64,000 nt of DNA. Origin: Stenomitos rutilans HA7619-LM2 (lineage in GTDB: Bacteria; Cyanobacteriota; Cyanobacteriia; Leptolyngbyales; Leptolyngbyaceae). The notes below the pieces were generated by a model. The model saw nothing but the letters and a program-made list of their open reading frames with translations, was not told the DNA's origin and did not search any database. The stretch lies in the NCBI GenBank assembly GCA_019358945.1, contig JAHHIE010000036.1, positions 1 through 64,000 of the forward strand. The letters are read 5' to 3'. Within the stretch, counting starts at the first letter, position 1. Each line of letters starts with the position of its first letter. The position numbers and the translations under genes were made by a program. Positions 36,577 through 46,524 of the stretch are shown piece after piece.

Positions 36577-39411
36577 TTAAGTTGTCTCGGAAGGAACCGC
36601 AGCGGTGGGTTGCACCTGTGGCTGGAACTGGAAGACGGAGTAGACAACATCCCGGCGAATTTCTGTCATCATTTCCAGGAAGATTTCGTACCCTTCGCTC
36701 TTGTATTCAATCAGTGGGTCTTTCTGACCGTAGCCGCGTAGCCCAACCGATTCACGCAACGCATCCATCTGTTGCAGGTGTTCGCGCCAGAGGGTATCAA
36801 TGCGTTGAAGGATGAAAAACCGTTCTGCCTGACGCATGAGACCGGGTTGAATCTGATCGATTTGAGCTTCCTTCAGGTCATAGGCAATGCGAACTTGCTC
36901 GTGGAGGAAGGTTTTAATTTCACCGATCGTCATATCCGCGAGGTGGTCCGGCTCCAAATCGGATAGCAGGTAGACAAATTCTTGCACCTTGCTCACCAGA
37001 CTCTTGAGATCCCATTCTTCAGGGGGCAGGTCGGGGTTTACTTTGGCTTCAACGATGTCATCCATCGTGCGCTCAGCATACTTAATGACCTGCTCTTTCA
37101 GGTCTTGCCCTTCGAGAACGCGGCGACGCTCGGCGTAAATGGCACGACGCTGATTATTCATCACTTCATCGTATTCAAAGACCTGTTTGCGGATGTCGTA
37201 GTAGTAGGTTTCCACCTTACGCTGGGCACCTTCCAGCGATCGCGTGAGCATTCCTGACTCGATCGGCATATCTTCTTCCACACGGAAGGCATTCATCAAG
37301 CCTGCGACCCGATCGCCGCCAAAAATGCGCAGCAGGTTGTCTTGCAAACTCAGGAAGAACTTGGTCGAACCAGGGTCACCTTGCCGTCCGGCTCGACCAC
37401 GGAGTTGGTTATCAATGCGGCGCGATTCGTGCCGTTCTGTCCCAATCACATGCAAGCCACCTAACTGAACGACTTCATCGTGTTCGCGGGTCGTAAACGC
37501 TTCGTATTCTTTGCGAATGAGGTTGTAAACCTCGCGCAGCTTTTGGATCACCAGATCATCAGTGGGCGCTTTTTCAGAGGCCACCGCGACCCGATCTTCA
37601 GCCTCAAGTTCGGGCAGCGATCGCTCCCCGTATTGCTGTACGGCAGTATCAACAGCACCTTTGAGCAAGCGTTCGGCTTCTTTAGAAAGCGGGGTGGGAT
37701 AAATTTGGGGCGACGCTTTCCAAGACTTCACCTTCTTGCCGGGAACAAAGCCTTGCCCGCCACCGCGACTGCTTGCTACAGCGGGCACATCCGTCACCCC
37801 AAAGCTATCTTCGTCTTCGGGTTGCACAATGCGGGGCATGAAGTATTCCCGCACCTTCAGGCGTGCCATGTAGTCGGCGTTACCACCGAGAATGATGTCA
37901 GTACCGCGCCCTGCCATGTTCGTGGCGATCGTCACCGCTCCTTTGCGTCCGGCTTGCGCAATAATTTCTGACTCTCGCTCAACGTTCTCTGGTTTAGCAT
38001 TCAGCAGGTTCAGCGGAATGTTGCGATCGCCCAGCAGCCGCGCGAGCAGTTCCGATTTTTCAACGCTGGTCGTACCAACCAGTACCGGGCGACCCACTTC
38101 ATGCATCTGAGCGCATTCTTCGGCGATTGCGTTCCACTTCGCGTCTTCCGTTTTGTACACCACATCCGACAGGTCACGCCGTCCCGTGGGACGGTTGGTC
38201 GGCACTGTAGCGACTTCCAGGTTGTAGATTTTGCCAAACTCAGCTTCTTCCGTCTTAGCGGTGCCAGTCATGCCCGCCAGCTTAGGGTAGAGCAAGAAGA
38301 AGTTTTGGTAAGTAATGGTCGCTAAAGTCTGGGTTTCGGGCTGAATTTCGACGCGCTCTTTGGCTTCGATCGCCTGATGCAATCCATCGCTCCAGCGACG
38401 ACCGGGCATCACCCGTCCGGTGAACTCATCCACAATTACGATCTCATCATTGCGGACAATGTAGTTCACATCGTCAATAAACAGTTCCTTTGCTTTGATG
38501 GCGTTGAAAATGTAGTGTGCCCACGGGTCTTGCGGGTCAAATAGATCGGTCACGCCCAGCAGTCGCTCTGATTCAATAAACCCTTCATCGGCAAGAATCA
38601 CGTTGCGCTGCTTTTCATCCACTTCGTAGTGACCATTTGGGTCATCTTCGTCGGCTTTACGGATGAGCGCGGCAGCAACTTCTGCGGCTCGCATGTACTT
38701 CTCACTTGGCCGCTCTACCTGTCCAGAAATAATCAGCGGCGTGCGGGCTTCATCAATGAGGACGGAGTCTACTTCGTCGATGATGCAGTAGTTAAACGGA
38801 CGCTGCACTACGTCAACCATTGCGGTCGCCATGTTGTCGCGCAGGTAGTCAAACCCCAGTTCGCTGTTGGTAGCGTAGGTAATGTCGCATTCGTAGTTCC
38901 GCTGGCGATCGGTGGCGGTCATGCTCTGCTGAATCAGCCCCACACTCAGGCCCAAAAAGCGATGGACTTGTCCCATCCATTCGGCATCGCGCCGTGCCAG
39001 ATAATCGTTGACAGTGACGACGTGAACGCCCTTACCTTCGATCGCGTTGAGATAGGCTGGTAGCGTTGAAACCAGAGTTTTCCCTTCTCCCGTTTTCATT
39101 TCGGCAAGATGCCCTTTCACGCGACCTGCTTCGTTGTCGTGCAAAAGGATGCCGCCCAATACTTGAACGTCAAAGTGGCGCATGCCCAACACGCGTCGTG
39201 CGGCTTCTCTCACAACCGCAAAGGCTTCAGGCAGCAGGTCATCCAGGGTTTCGCCCTTCTCAAGGCGTTGCCTGAACTCTATGGTTTTACCCTGAAGTTC
39301 CTGGTCAGAAAGCGGCTGTATCTCCGCTTCTAGCAAAGCAACCTCAGTGACAAGCGGTTGGTACTTCTTGAGTTTACGTGCGTTGGGGTCACCCAGCAGA
39401 GTCTTAAACAT
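36577..39411 (-). CDS. secA: Preprotein translocase ATPase SecA
   Basis: 944 residues from ATG 39411, where the product starts [16 protein letters not shown]; an open frame runs 285 nt further upstream but is not SecA-like. Walker A is [20 protein letters not shown] and the DEAD-type Walker B is [29 protein letters not shown] and [16 protein letters not shown] belong to the second nucleotide-binding fold, and [18 protein letters not shown] to its arginine finger region. The C-terminus ends in a Gln/Pro-rich tail and lacks the CxCxnCH zinc site found in E. coli SecA, as in other cyanobacteria. It drives unfolded proteins through SecYEG. Confidence 0.97.
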   Translation of the reverse strand: MFKTLLGDPNARKLKKYQPLVTEVALLEAEIQPLSDQELQGKTIEFRQRLEKGETLDDLLPEAFAVVREAARRVLGMRHFDVQVLGGILLHDNEAGRVKGHLAEMKTGEGKTLVSTLPAYLNAIEGKGVHVVTVNDYLARRDAEWMGQVHRFLGLSVGLIQQSMTATDRQRNYECDITYATNSELGFDYLRDNMATAMVDVVQRPFNYCIIDEVDSVLIDEARTPLIISGQVERPSEKYMRAAEVAAALIRKADEDDPNGHYEVDEKQRNVILADEGFIESERLLGVTDLFDPQDPWAHYIFNAIKAKELFIDDVNYIVRNDEIVIVDEFTGRVMPGRRWSDGLHQAIEAKERVEIQPETQTLATITYQNFFLLYPKLAGMTGTAKTEEAEFGKIYNLEVATVPTNRPTGRRDLSDVVYKTEDAKWNAIAEECAQMHEVGRPVLVGTTSVEKSELLARLLGDRNIPLNLLNAKPENVERESEIIAQAGRKGAVTIATNMAGRGTDIILGGNADYMARLKVREYFMPRIVQPEDEDSFGVTDVPAVASSRGGGQGFVPGKKVKSWKASPQIYPTPLSKEAERLLKGAVDTAVQQYGERSLPELEAEDRVAVASEKAPTDDLVIQKLREVYNLIRKEYEAFTTREHDEVVQLGGLHVIGTERHESRRIDNQLRGRAGRQGDPGSTKFFLSLQDNLLRIFGGDRVAGLMNAFRVEEDMPIESGMLTRSLEGAQRKVETYYYDIRKQVFEYDEVMNNQRRAIYAERRRVLEGQDLKEQVIKYAERTMDDIVEAKVNPDLPPEEWDLKSLVSKVQEFVYLLSDLEPDHLADMTIGEIKTFLHEQVRIAYDLKEAQIDQIQPGLMRQAERFFILQRIDTLWREHLQQMDALRESVGLRGYGQKDPLIEYKSEGYEIFLEMMTEIRRDVVYSVFQFQPQVQPTAAVPSETT

Positions 39412-39744
39412 GGCAGAAAAATATCTAGTTCCTGGTGTTAGAAGTGTGCGAAACGATGTGCATAGAATATGCGCCTTTGAAGGTTGGCGCTGCGATTTCC
39501 CTACTTCTTCAACAGAAGAAGCGTTAGAACCCTCGTTTAAAGAGCCTCTGGGAAATCTATATCTGCGATCGTCCTGGCTGAGACGCATCCGATCGTCTCT
39601 AGCGCTCAAAGTGCTGAATCCCTCAGAGAGAAGCACAACGCGGTGTCCTTTCATCCTATCACCGCAGTTAAAGGTGAGGGAAAGCAGAATGCCCAAAGCT
39701 AAACGCTGAATCGATTTAGCTTTAGCTTTAGCCTTCAGCCTTTC
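39412..39744. other. secA leader region, no gene
   Basis: 333 nt between secA and the cytochrome gene (both minus strand). The secA promoter and 5' leader should lie here. An AT-rich stem (AAAGCTAAA / TTTAGCTTT, 39696-39724) lies just after the cytochrome gene and might act as its weak terminator. Confidence 0.35.
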
Positions 39745-40365
39745 CTACGGCGCGTTCTGCCATTCTGCGGTCAGGCTACGAAAATCATACTTGCCTGCAC
39801 CTGGGTGGCAAGAAACACAACTGTTAAGCCCAACACGCGTTGGTAGCGTCACTTTGGGATGCAGTGTCTTGAAGTAGCGCGATTGATAAATTCTGTAGGG
39901 AATGTCTTCGTCTGCGCCCTGGGGCCGAGAAAAGGCGCGGACATACTGCCAGACAATTTGCAGACTGGGTTCCACAAGCGGCTGTATCTGTGCACCGTAA
40001 TGCTGTGAATCCTGGATAAGTTGCCGCCACGTTTCCGTCGGCATCACCTGTGGTGGTACTCCAACATGGCAACTCGCACAGTTTTCTAAATAAAGCTCTT
40101 GGCCCAGCTTCAAGCCCTTGGGTACGACATCAACGGTGCCAATGGTTGTAGGTTGAGGGGCACTGGTGGCTGGCTGCGGTTGAGCGACAGGTTCGATCGC
40201 ACGCGGTTCTTTCGCCTGTGCCAAGCCCCATCCCAAGCACAAGCTCCAGGTCAACAGCAGCAGCAGCAAGACGAACAGCGATCGCCCTCGTTTACGCCAA
40301 AGCCCGCGATCAATGAGTGATCGGTGAGGAGAGTGACGAGAAGGTAGGCGATCGAGATAGGGCAT
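39745..40365 (-). CDS. Dihaem c-type cytochrome
   Basis: 206 residues. A basic N-terminus followed by LFVLLLLLLTWSLCLGWGLAQA is a signal peptide or anchor. A Pro/Gln/Thr-rich linker precedes two haem-binding motifs, CASCH near residue 95 and CVSCH near 182. The surrounding sequence (YLENCASCHVGVPPQVMPTETW, VGLNSCVSCHPGAGKYDFRSL) matches cyanobacterial dihaem cytochrome c proteins. It probably shuttles electrons on the lumenal or periplasmic side; the partner is unknown. It ends with its last codons in the Sec-exported globular domain. Confidence 0.88.
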   Translation of the reverse strand: MPYLDRLPSRHSPHRSLIDRGLWRKRGRSLFVLLLLLLTWSLCLGWGLAQAKEPRAIEPVAQPQPATSAPQPTTIGTVDVVPKGLKLGQELYLENCASCHVGVPPQVMPTETWRQLIQDSQHYGAQIQPLVEPSLQIVWQYVRAFSRPQGADEDIPYRIYQSRYFKTLHPKVTLPTRVGLNSCVSCHPGAGKYDFRSLTAEWQNAP

Positions 40366-40602
40366 AAAGAGTCTGGAATGGTTGAGCTATAAGCGCTCTT
40401 CTGGAGTGTGGCAGCAAACAAGACAGCAGCACTCAAAACGCAAGGCTTACAACTACTGTGTGTATTCTAGCTGGCAGCGGACAAGCTTTCAGGTGAACGA
40501 GTCGAAAAAAAGTGCAATGAGGTTCCTCGTAGGCTGACAATATAACGCTTTGTAACGTTAAATTAGGCAGAAGAAACCAATGTTGTTCTGTCTGGTGTTG
40601 GC

Positions 40603-41073
40603 ATGGACTGTTGTCGGATTCAGTTTAGTAACCAGAAGCGGGTTGATTTACTCCAGCTTCAAGCCCTCTTTCAAGTGGGTGCTTTTTGGGCCGCCGATCG
40701 ACGTGTGGAAGATTTGGCCCTGGCGATCGCCAATAGCGATCCAGTCATTACGGCCTGGGATGATGATTTAATGATTGGCTTTGCCAGAGCCACATCGGAT
40801 GGTGTTTACCGAGCCACCATATGGGATGTGGTGATTCATCCCGACTACCAGGGCTTAGGTTTAGGGCGACAACTAGTGCAAGCCGTGTTGAGCCATCCCA
40901 AAATGAATCGTGTTGAACGCATTTATCTGATGACGACGCATCAACAGCCGTTCTACGAGCGCATTGGGTTTGAGTGCAATAGCAGCACGACGATGGTGCT
41001 ACACAAGCCGTCCCTCGCCACAGAACGATCGCCTCTCGCGGTTAACCAGCCAGTGTCCTCCACAGCCACGTAA
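40603..41073 (+). CDS. GNAT-family N-acetyltransferase
   Basis: 156 residues from ATG 40603. The acetyl-CoA pyrophosphate loop is VVIHPDYQGLGLGRQLVQAVL. It is preceded by IGFARATSDGVYRATIWDV and followed by PFYERIGFECNS, the arrangement seen in Ycf52-like cyanobacterial and plastid acetyltransferases. It transfers acetyl groups from acetyl-CoA to an amine; the target is unknown. The last 32 nt overlap the 3' end of the convergent DUF4112 gene. Confidence 0.85.
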   Translation: MDCCRIQFSNQKRVDLLQLQALFQVGAFWAADRRVEDLALAIANSDPVITAWDDDLMIGFARATSDGVYRATIWDVVIHPDYQGLGLGRQLVQAVLSHPKMNRVERIYLMTTHQQPFYERIGFECNSSTTMVLHKPSLATERSPLAVNQPVSSTAT

Positions 41074-41530
41074 CCACAAAGGCGGCGATGACGGCAATCC
41101 CCACCAAAAGCAGCACGAGTGCGCAGATGATGAGCACCACGAAGCCACGATCGGCTGCTTTTTTGGGTTCTGGGGTTGCAATGTGAGCCTCTAGCAATGC
41201 CAGGTTTCGACTGTTGGCTTTCCAGGTGGCATCAAACACGTCTCCCACCACTGGAAGCGACCCGCCGATCGAATCCAGAACTAGATTCGTCACCATTTGC
41301 GTCAGGGCTTGCCGTGGTAGCCCAAAGCGAGCCGCTTCAATCACGATGTAGGCAGAAAGAGCCGCGCCGAGAAAATCGCCTGCACCGGGCAAGAGTCCCA
41401 GAACCGGATCTAGCCCCAGCCGAAAGCGCGTACCGGGGATGGGGATGGCATTGTCGAGTAAATGGCTCACCGTGCGAATGCGTTGCAGTGCCGCAGGGTT
41501 ATGGATGGGTTTGGGAGAGCTAAGAGGCAT
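41042..41530 (-). CDS. DUF4112 membrane protein
   Basis: 162 residues. It contains LLDNAIPIPGTRFRLGLDPVLGLLPGAGD, the hallmark of DUF4112, then one hydrophobic helix (LGAALSAYIVIEAARFG), DSIGGSLPVVGDVFDATWKAN, and a C-terminal membrane span (VVLIICALVLLLVGIAVIAAF). The function of this family is not established. It is convergent with, and overlaps, the acetyltransferase gene. Confidence 0.88.
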   Translation of the reverse strand: MPLSSPKPIHNPAALQRIRTVSHLLDNAIPIPGTRFRLGLDPVLGLLPGAGDFLGAALSAYIVIEAARFGLPRQALTQMVTNLVLDSIGGSLPVVGDVFDATWKANSRNLALLEAHIATPEPKKAADRGFVVLIICALVLLLVGIAVIAAFVVTWLWRTLAG

Positions 41531-41765
41531 GGCTTCCTATCAGAACTTTCCTCAGGATACCTGCCTTACGCTAGGGGCTGTCATCAATGACTCATACACA
41601 TGCTTTACAGCGACGGTTCTAGCCCCTAGCCTCGTTTGTGAGAACGGGCGCGGTAAGGCTGCTCAAGATTCTTGAGCTTAATTGATGACGCGCCCTATAG
41701 CGGCTGATAGACCTGTAAAGTAGGGTTAGCAATAGCTTGGAACCCGTCTTGCTCCCTCCCAACCT

Positions 41766-42434
41766 ATGACCCAACCCGTTGAGCCGATCGCGACCAGCAG
41801 CATTGTGATTGAGTATGACCGCATCTCTGGCGATCAAGAGTCAGAGTTTAGGAAATGGCAGTCAGAGATCCAGTCGGGTGTGAGCCAGTTTGACGGACAT
41901 GTGCGCACCGATGTGTTTCCGCCGATTCAGGGGGCACAAGCGCGATGGTATATCGTGGTTCATTTTGATAGCCCTGCGACCTTAAGCCAGTGGCTAGATT
42001 CGGACACGCGACACGCGTTGATCAGTCGAGGGAAACGTCGCTTTGGGGCGTACCGTTATCACGTAGGGAATGGCTTGACTGGGCTAGAAGCGTGGTTTTC
42101 TAAACGCCTTGATGCGGATGGGAAGCGATCGAACCCACCTGCCTGGAAACAAAACTTTGCGGTGCTCTTTGGGCTGTATCCAACGGTAATGGTGGAAACC
42201 TTGCTGTTTGCCAAGTTGGGCTTTATGAAATCCTGGGCACCACCGTATTACATGTTTGTGAGCAATTTAGTCAGTTGCTCTCTGTTGACTTGGGCGGTCA
42301 TGCCGTTTGTGACCTGGCTGCTTAACTTCTGGTTGAAACCGCAGCAACGGCAACCAAAGCTAAACCTGATTGGTGCCTTACTGGTGTTTGTGGGCTATGG
42401 CTTGATGGTCGCTGTTTTTCGCTTTTTCGCTTAG
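41766..42434 (+). CDS. Antibiotic-biosynthesis-monooxygenase-like (ABM) domain fused to membrane segments
   Basis: 222 residues. Residues ~10-105 form a dimeric alpha-beta-barrel-like ABM domain (IVIEYDRISGDQESEFRKW, RWYIVVHFDSPATLSQWLDS). Three hydrophobic helices follow (about 125-215: FAVLFGLYPTVMVETLLFA, FVSNLVSCSLLTWAVMPF, LIGALLVFVGYGLMVAVF). The fused form is common in bacteria, but its role is uncertain: a stress-related oxygenase or sensor. It lies ~100 nt upstream of an MFS transporter on the same strand. Confidence 0.8.
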   Translation: MTQPVEPIATSSIVIEYDRISGDQESEFRKWQSEIQSGVSQFDGHVRTDVFPPIQGAQARWYIVVHFDSPATLSQWLDSDTRHALISRGKRRFGAYRYHVGNGLTGLEAWFSKRLDADGKRSNPPAWKQNFAVLFGLYPTVMVETLLFAKLGFMKSWAPPYYMFVSNLVSCSLLTWAVMPFVTWLLNFWLKPQQRQPKLNLIGALLVFVGYGLMVAVFRFFA

Positions 42435-42539
42435 CGTTTGGTCAATCGATCGATGTGATGACTTATACGGATCATTTGCATCAAACCTCTTTACGCCCTT
42501 TCAAACTACTTCTTACAATCACATTGGACGCGATCGCGA

Positions 42540-43850
42540 ATGGACGAAGATGAATCAACTTCTGCTGCCACGCAACCATTGCTGTCGGCACTTCAACTCT
42601 CCAATCATCGTGTTTGGCTGCTGGCGATCGGTCGCCTGCTGTGTCAGACCGGATCGGGGCTGCTAAATTTCTACATCCCACTGGTCTTTGTGAATCAGGT
42701 AGGGCTATCAGCGACAGCGGTTGGCTTCAGTATTGGTATTGGTTCGCTGGCAGAAGTTGCAGGGCACGTTGTAGGCGGCGCACTCGCCGATACACCGCGC
42801 TTTGGTCGCAAACTAACGCTGCTGGTGTCGATCGTGCTGGGCGCGATCGTCTCTTTTCTACTGGTGGTCACAAACAGTTTGCCACTGTTGTTCTTTGCCT
42901 GTTTGCTATTGGGATTTGGGGTGGGCATTTATTGGACGGCCGCCGATGCTGCCATGATGGATGTGACTGCACCAGAAGACCGATCGCAAGCGTTTGCGAT
43001 CGCGACCGTGGCAGACAATATCGGGACAGGCATTGGTGTGCTGGGAGGCGGCTTGCTGCTTCTGCGCGTCAGCCAAACGCCTCAGTTGGTGTTTGTTGGG
43101 TGTGGGCTGATTTTCCTGGTATTTTTAGGCGCACAGCTTTTTATGCCAGAAACGCGTCAGGCGGATGTAGGCTCCGAAAAAACTGCTGTGCAAGGCATGA
43201 TGGTAGCGCTAAAAGATAAAGCACTGCTGATTCTGTTTTTGGCTAACGCCTTGCTTACAACCTACATTGCGATCGTAAGCAGCACCGTACCGCTCTACTT
43301 CACAAACTTCATCCCCCTCGATCGCACGCCCAATGCGTCAGTAGACAACGTTGCCAACCTCTTTACCTGGTGCTACATCGGTGTGGGAACGGTCGTACAG
43401 TTACCGATCGCCCATTTCTTTAGTGGGTTTCAGCATGTGCGCGTGCTGATGCTGTCGATGGTGATGTGGGCTGTGGGCTTCTTGCTGCTGTGGACAACGG
43501 GCACTGTGGCAACGGCTCAATTGGGATGGGGCATTGCGGCACTTTGCACGATGTCGATCGCCGCAACCTTACATAAACCCTATGTCGCTGCGATCGTGTC
43601 TGAACTAGCTCCCCCTGCTCTACGGGGTGCCTATGTTGGAGTCAATTCGCAAAGTTGGGCGATCGGGTTCTTTATTGGCCCCGCTTTAGGTGGCTGGGCA
43701 ATGGATCAGCCCCAGATAATTGCCGATAGCACCTGGTTAATCGCAGCAGCCACTACCTTCGCTGGCCTGCTAATCCTGTATGTGTTAGAACGCATCGGGA
43801 CTGAAAGCAGCCTGGATCAGGTTACAGATCCCGAATCATCGCTATCTTAA
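42540..43850 (+). CDS. MFS transporter
   Basis: 436 residues with about 12 membrane spans. ADTPRFGRKLTLLVSIVLGA is the loop 2-3 signature of the major facilitator superfamily (DxxGRK-like), and AFAIATVADNIGTGIGVLGGG resembles the proton/substrate helix region. The second half repeats the fold after a central cytosolic loop. It is probably a drug or small-metabolite exporter; the substrate is not inferable. The end overlaps the convergent small gene by 4 nt. Confidence 0.88.
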   Translation: MDEDESTSAATQPLLSALQLSNHRVWLLAIGRLLCQTGSGLLNFYIPLVFVNQVGLSATAVGFSIGIGSLAEVAGHVVGGALADTPRFGRKLTLLVSIVLGAIVSFLLVVTNSLPLLFFACLLLGFGVGIYWTAADAAMMDVTAPEDRSQAFAIATVADNIGTGIGVLGGGLLLLRVSQTPQLVFVGCGLIFLVFLGAQLFMPETRQADVGSEKTAVQGMMVALKDKALLILFLANALLTTYIAIVSSTVPLYFTNFIPLDRTPNASVDNVANLFTWCYIGVGTVVQLPIAHFFSGFQHVRVLMLSMVMWAVGFLLLWTTGTVATAQLGWGIAALCTMSIAATLHKPYVAAIVSELAPPALRGAYVGVNSQSWAIGFFIGPALGGWAMDQPQIIADSTWLIAAATTFAGLLILYVLERIGTESSLDQVTDPESSLS

Positions 43851-44101
43851 TCCATCAAAGTTAACAGTTTTTTGAGCTGGTCGATATGCTTCGTGGTGTA
43901 GGGGTCAGCATAATCGATCGCCCAACAACGCTCAAAATATTCTCGTCGCTGCTCGTGAAAATGTTCCTGCGTCAAGGCATTGAGCAGCGATCGCCAAATT
44001 TGGCTTAACAATAATGTATTAAGAAGCCGGCTTCCTTTCGGTTCTATCGCCGATTCGGGAATAAGTTCCAATTCTTTGTAAGCCTGCCATTGATTATTCA
44101 T
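43847..44101 (-). CDS. Small hypothetical protein
   Basis: 84 residues, mostly helical and rich in aromatic and charged residues (SQIWRSLLNALTQEHFHEQRREYFERCWAIDYADPY). AGGAG 7 nt upstream of the ATG makes it a convincing gene despite its size. I do not recognise the family. It is convergent with the MFS gene. The 324-nt stretch up to the urate hydroxylase gene shows nothing else definable. Confidence 0.65.
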   Translation of the reverse strand: MNNQWQAYKELELIPESAIEPKGSRLLNTLLLSQIWRSLLNALTQEHFHEQRREYFERCWAIDYADPYTTKHIDQLKKLLTLMD

Positions 44102-44425
44102 ATCATGCTCCTAACGGAAAAATACTCCTGTTTGTAGTGTGGTTAAAGTCGCAAAGCTCTTAGAGTGCTTAATGGTAAGCCTTGTGGCTGTCTCATACGT
44201 TATGGTGTGCTGAGATAGTAGGGTGAAGAAAGATTTCATTTAAATCAGCACGCCTAAATAAATCAACACACTTAAAGACAACTGGATGAAACCAACAGCT
44301 TCAATTTTAAGGGTAATTAAAGCAACCAGCATCGTCCCGTTGGTGGATTTTGTATCAAAAGCTTCAGATTATTTGAATTGATTGTGTATCTAGCAGCACT
44401 AAGGCAGTCATTTGGAGAGCGCATC

Positions 44426-45589
44426 ATGAATCACCTGAAAGTCATTGTGATTGGAGCCGGAATGGGCGGCTTAACCACTGGAATTGCCCTACAGCAAGCG
44501 GGGTACACGGTCGAAATCTACGATCGCGTCAGTGAATTGCGTCCCGCAGGAGCGGCAATCTCCCTCTGGTCAAACGGGGTAAAAGTGCTGAACCGCCTCG
44601 GCCTGGGAGACGACATTGCCAGCATTGGCGGCATCATGGATCGAATGGCGTATTACAGTTGTACAGGTGAAAAACTCAACGACTTTAGCCTCTATCCCCT
44701 CATTGAACGGGTGGGACAACGACCGTATCCGGTAGCACGCGCCTCTCTTCAGCACATGCTGCTACAAGCCTTTGGGCAAGAACAGGTGCAATTAGGCGCA
44801 AAGTGTGTCCGGGTGGAGCAAGATGCAGATAGCGTCACGGCTTTTTTTGAGGATGGCAGAACCACAACGGGCGATGTACTCGTCGCTGCGGATGGCACCC
44901 ATTCAATTCTGCGTCCCTACGTGCTGGGGCATCCCCTCGATCGCCGCTACGTTGGCTACGTCAACTGGAATGGACTGGTACCCGCCAGTGAAGATCTGGC
45001 TCCCAAAACAAGCTGGGTTATCTATGTGGGTGAACACAAACGCGCTTCGCTGATGCCGATCGCGGATGATCAGTTCTACTTCTTCTTTGATGTGCCCATG
45101 CCCAAAGAGCAAGCCCACGAAGCAGGCGAGATTCGCGCCGATTTAGAACACTTTTTCTCCGGTTGGGCAACCCCAGTGCAAACCTTAATCCAGCGCCTGG
45201 AGCCAGAGAAAACCAATCGCGTGTTGATCCACGATATTGAACCCCTCCAAACCCTGGTCAAGGGGCGAGTTGCCTTGCTAGGCGATTCGGGACACGGCAC
45301 CGCACCCGATTTGGGACAGGGCGGCAGTCAGGCGATCGAAGCCGCCTATGTCCTTGCTACCTGTCTGACAACCACCAACATTAGTGTCGCTGATGCCCTC
45401 AAGCGCTACGAAGCCGAACGCAAAGACCGCGTAGCCGACATCATCACCCGCGCCCGCAAACGCGCCGACATGATTCACGGCAAAGACCCGGAAAAAACCC
45501 AAAAGTGGTACGAAGAACTGAAATACGATGATGGCACCGAAACGATCGACGGCATTGCGAAGACCATTTTGGGGGGGCCGCTGCGGTGA
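44426..45589 (+). CDS. hpxO: FAD-dependent urate hydroxylase (HpxO-like)
   Basis: 387 residues from ATG 44426 (GGAG 9 nt upstream; an ATT/ATG extension upstream is not supported). The FAD-binding GxGxxG is IVIGAGMGGLTTGIAL, followed by AAISLWSNGVKVLNRLG, RYVGYVNWNGLV, FYFFFDVPMP, VALLGDSGHGTAPDLGQGG and MIHGKDPEKTQKWYEELK. From memory, these motifs in the same order are those of Klebsiella HpxO, which uses NADH and O2 to turn urate into 5-hydroxyisourate. No hydroxyisourate hydrolase or OHCU decarboxylase lies nearby. Confidence 0.78.
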   Translation: MNHLKVIVIGAGMGGLTTGIALQQAGYTVEIYDRVSELRPAGAAISLWSNGVKVLNRLGLGDDIASIGGIMDRMAYYSCTGEKLNDFSLYPLIERVGQRPYPVARASLQHMLLQAFGQEQVQLGAKCVRVEQDADSVTAFFEDGRTTTGDVLVAADGTHSILRPYVLGHPLDRRYVGYVNWNGLVPASEDLAPKTSWVIYVGEHKRASLMPIADDQFYFFFDVPMPKEQAHEAGEIRADLEHFFSGWATPVQTLIQRLEPEKTNRVLIHDIEPLQTLVKGRVALLGDSGHGTAPDLGQGGSQAIEAAYVLATCLTTTNISVADALKRYEAERKDRVADIITRARKRADMIHGKDPEKTQKWYEELKYDDGTETIDGIAKTILGGPLR

Positions 45590-45613
45590 GGAAGGGGCGT
45601 AGAAAGTTTTGAG

Positions 45614-46021
45614 TTACCGCAGGAGGGCGATGAAACCTGCTTGTTCAAAATGGCGGTCGTAAGCAAGCGCTTCCTGAATGTTCTGCTGCTGCATGATGCA
45701 AAATGAGGCGCAATCAGTATGGCTCCATGATTGATCCAGGCGTTGGCTATAGAGATCGAAAGCAGCTTGAAAGAGGTCGCTGGTTTGGGGAACTACAACA
45801 ACATTTGGATTCCTAACAGATCCTCGAATCAGAGTGACAGCGGACTGTTTTAGAAAATTCCCACGCTTTGAGAAGGCGTTAAGCACTTCTGTAAAAACCA
45901 TTTCACTGGTTACAATTTTGGCTGTTAATGCTGCTGTTAGCGATGCAGCCTTTTGATGCAGGTTGTCTTGTGGATCAAGAAGCGCAATCCAATAACCTGT
46001 ATCTGCGAAAATGGTGGTCAT
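45614..46021 (-). CDS. PIN-domain toxin (VapC-like)
   Basis: 135 residues. The N-terminal acidic motif IFADTGYWIALLDPQD, the central VFTEVLNAFSKRG, and the C-terminal DQSWSHTDCASFCIM and EALAYDRHFEQAGF provide the conserved Asp/Glu residues of the PIN RNase fold. VapC toxins cleave RNA, often tRNA or rRNA. The ATG overlaps the stop of the upstream antitoxin gene (ATGA), the usual antitoxin-toxin order. It is the distal member of the minus-strand accessory array. Confidence 0.85.
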   Translation of the reverse strand: MTTIFADTGYWIALLDPQDNLHQKAASLTAALTAKIVTSEMVFTEVLNAFSKRGNFLKQSAVTLIRGSVRNPNVVVVPQTSDLFQAAFDLYSQRLDQSWSHTDCASFCIMQQQNIQEALAYDRHFEQAGFIALLR

Positions 46022-46290
46022 TCCTCAACTTTGGGGGAGCCGTAGAGATAGTGATCGTGGTTGATAGACAAATCGCGGGGTAATTTCTCCCATTCTTCAG
46101 GCGGCACTTGGGCATGGATTTGGGCAACCAGATCCAGCAGAGAGGCGATTCCACCTTCAGAGGGTGGTGAAGGTTTGGGTATTTTTTGCTGCTGCCGTTG
46201 TTTGAGGAAAAGGCAAAAATCGAGGATTTCCTCAAGCATTGCGTCGGGTGCATGTTCAAGCTCGTTAAGCAACTGTTCTTTGGCACTCAT
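46018..46290 (-). CDS. Antitoxin of the PIN toxin
   Basis: 90 residues from ATG 46290 (an in-frame GTG at 46320 is possible). The start MSAKEQLLNELEHAPDAMLEEILDF is the pattern of cyanobacterial antitoxins of the DUF2281/VapB-like type. The C-terminal half (SEGGIASLLDLVAQIHAQVPPEEWEKLPRD) is the probable toxin-binding tail. It overlaps the toxin gene by 4 nt. Confidence 0.72.
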   Translation of the reverse strand: MSAKEQLLNELEHAPDAMLEEILDFCLFLKQRQQQKIPKPSPPSEGGIASLLDLVAQIHAQVPPEEWEKLPRDLSINHDHYLYGSPKVEE

Positions 46291-46353
46291 CTGATTCTGC
46301 GCCTCGTGTTTCTGTTGCACTCATTGTAGGGCGATCGCTTCAGCACTTTCAAA

Positions 46354-46458
46354 GCTGGTGTGGAGTTTGCTGGAATTGCAGAAGCGGTCAAGAGGGTGAG
46401 TGAAAGGTGGTGTTGGGTTAATTTGTGGAGCGATCGTGCTTAACGGTCGTGTTCAGCG
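46354..46458. repeat. 105-bp direct repeat, copy 1
   Basis: About 90% identical without gaps to 48271-48375 (offset 1917). It runs into the attC-like site at 46438. On the plus strand both copies read as the same ~28-residue peptide (core EFAGIAE, end NLWSDRA), with the TAA stop lying inside the attC core GCTTAAC. No start codon is available here, so it looks like a duplicated gene end or cassette leader. Confidence 0.85.
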
Positions 46459-46524
46459 TACGCAAATATCCTTTGCCACTTACCCGACCGATTTTCAGCT
46501 TACAGTGCAGCGACTCGATTAGAC
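46438..46524 (-). other. attC-like site C (degenerate)
   Basis: 87 bp. In minus-strand reading it runs from GTCTAAT (R'' core, one mismatch to RYYYAAC) to GTTAAGC (R' core, GTTRRRY). Inner arms around CGCTGCAC / GTTCAGCG pair only partly. The stop codon of the DUF2442 gene lies in the first core box, the usual relation of a cassette gene to its attC. It is weaker than the other three sites. Confidence 0.5.

Noticed and set aside
39412-39696. N-terminal extension of SecA
   Set aside because: The open frame continues upstream, but SecA homology starts at MFKTLLGDP (ATG 39411); the extension is the leader region.
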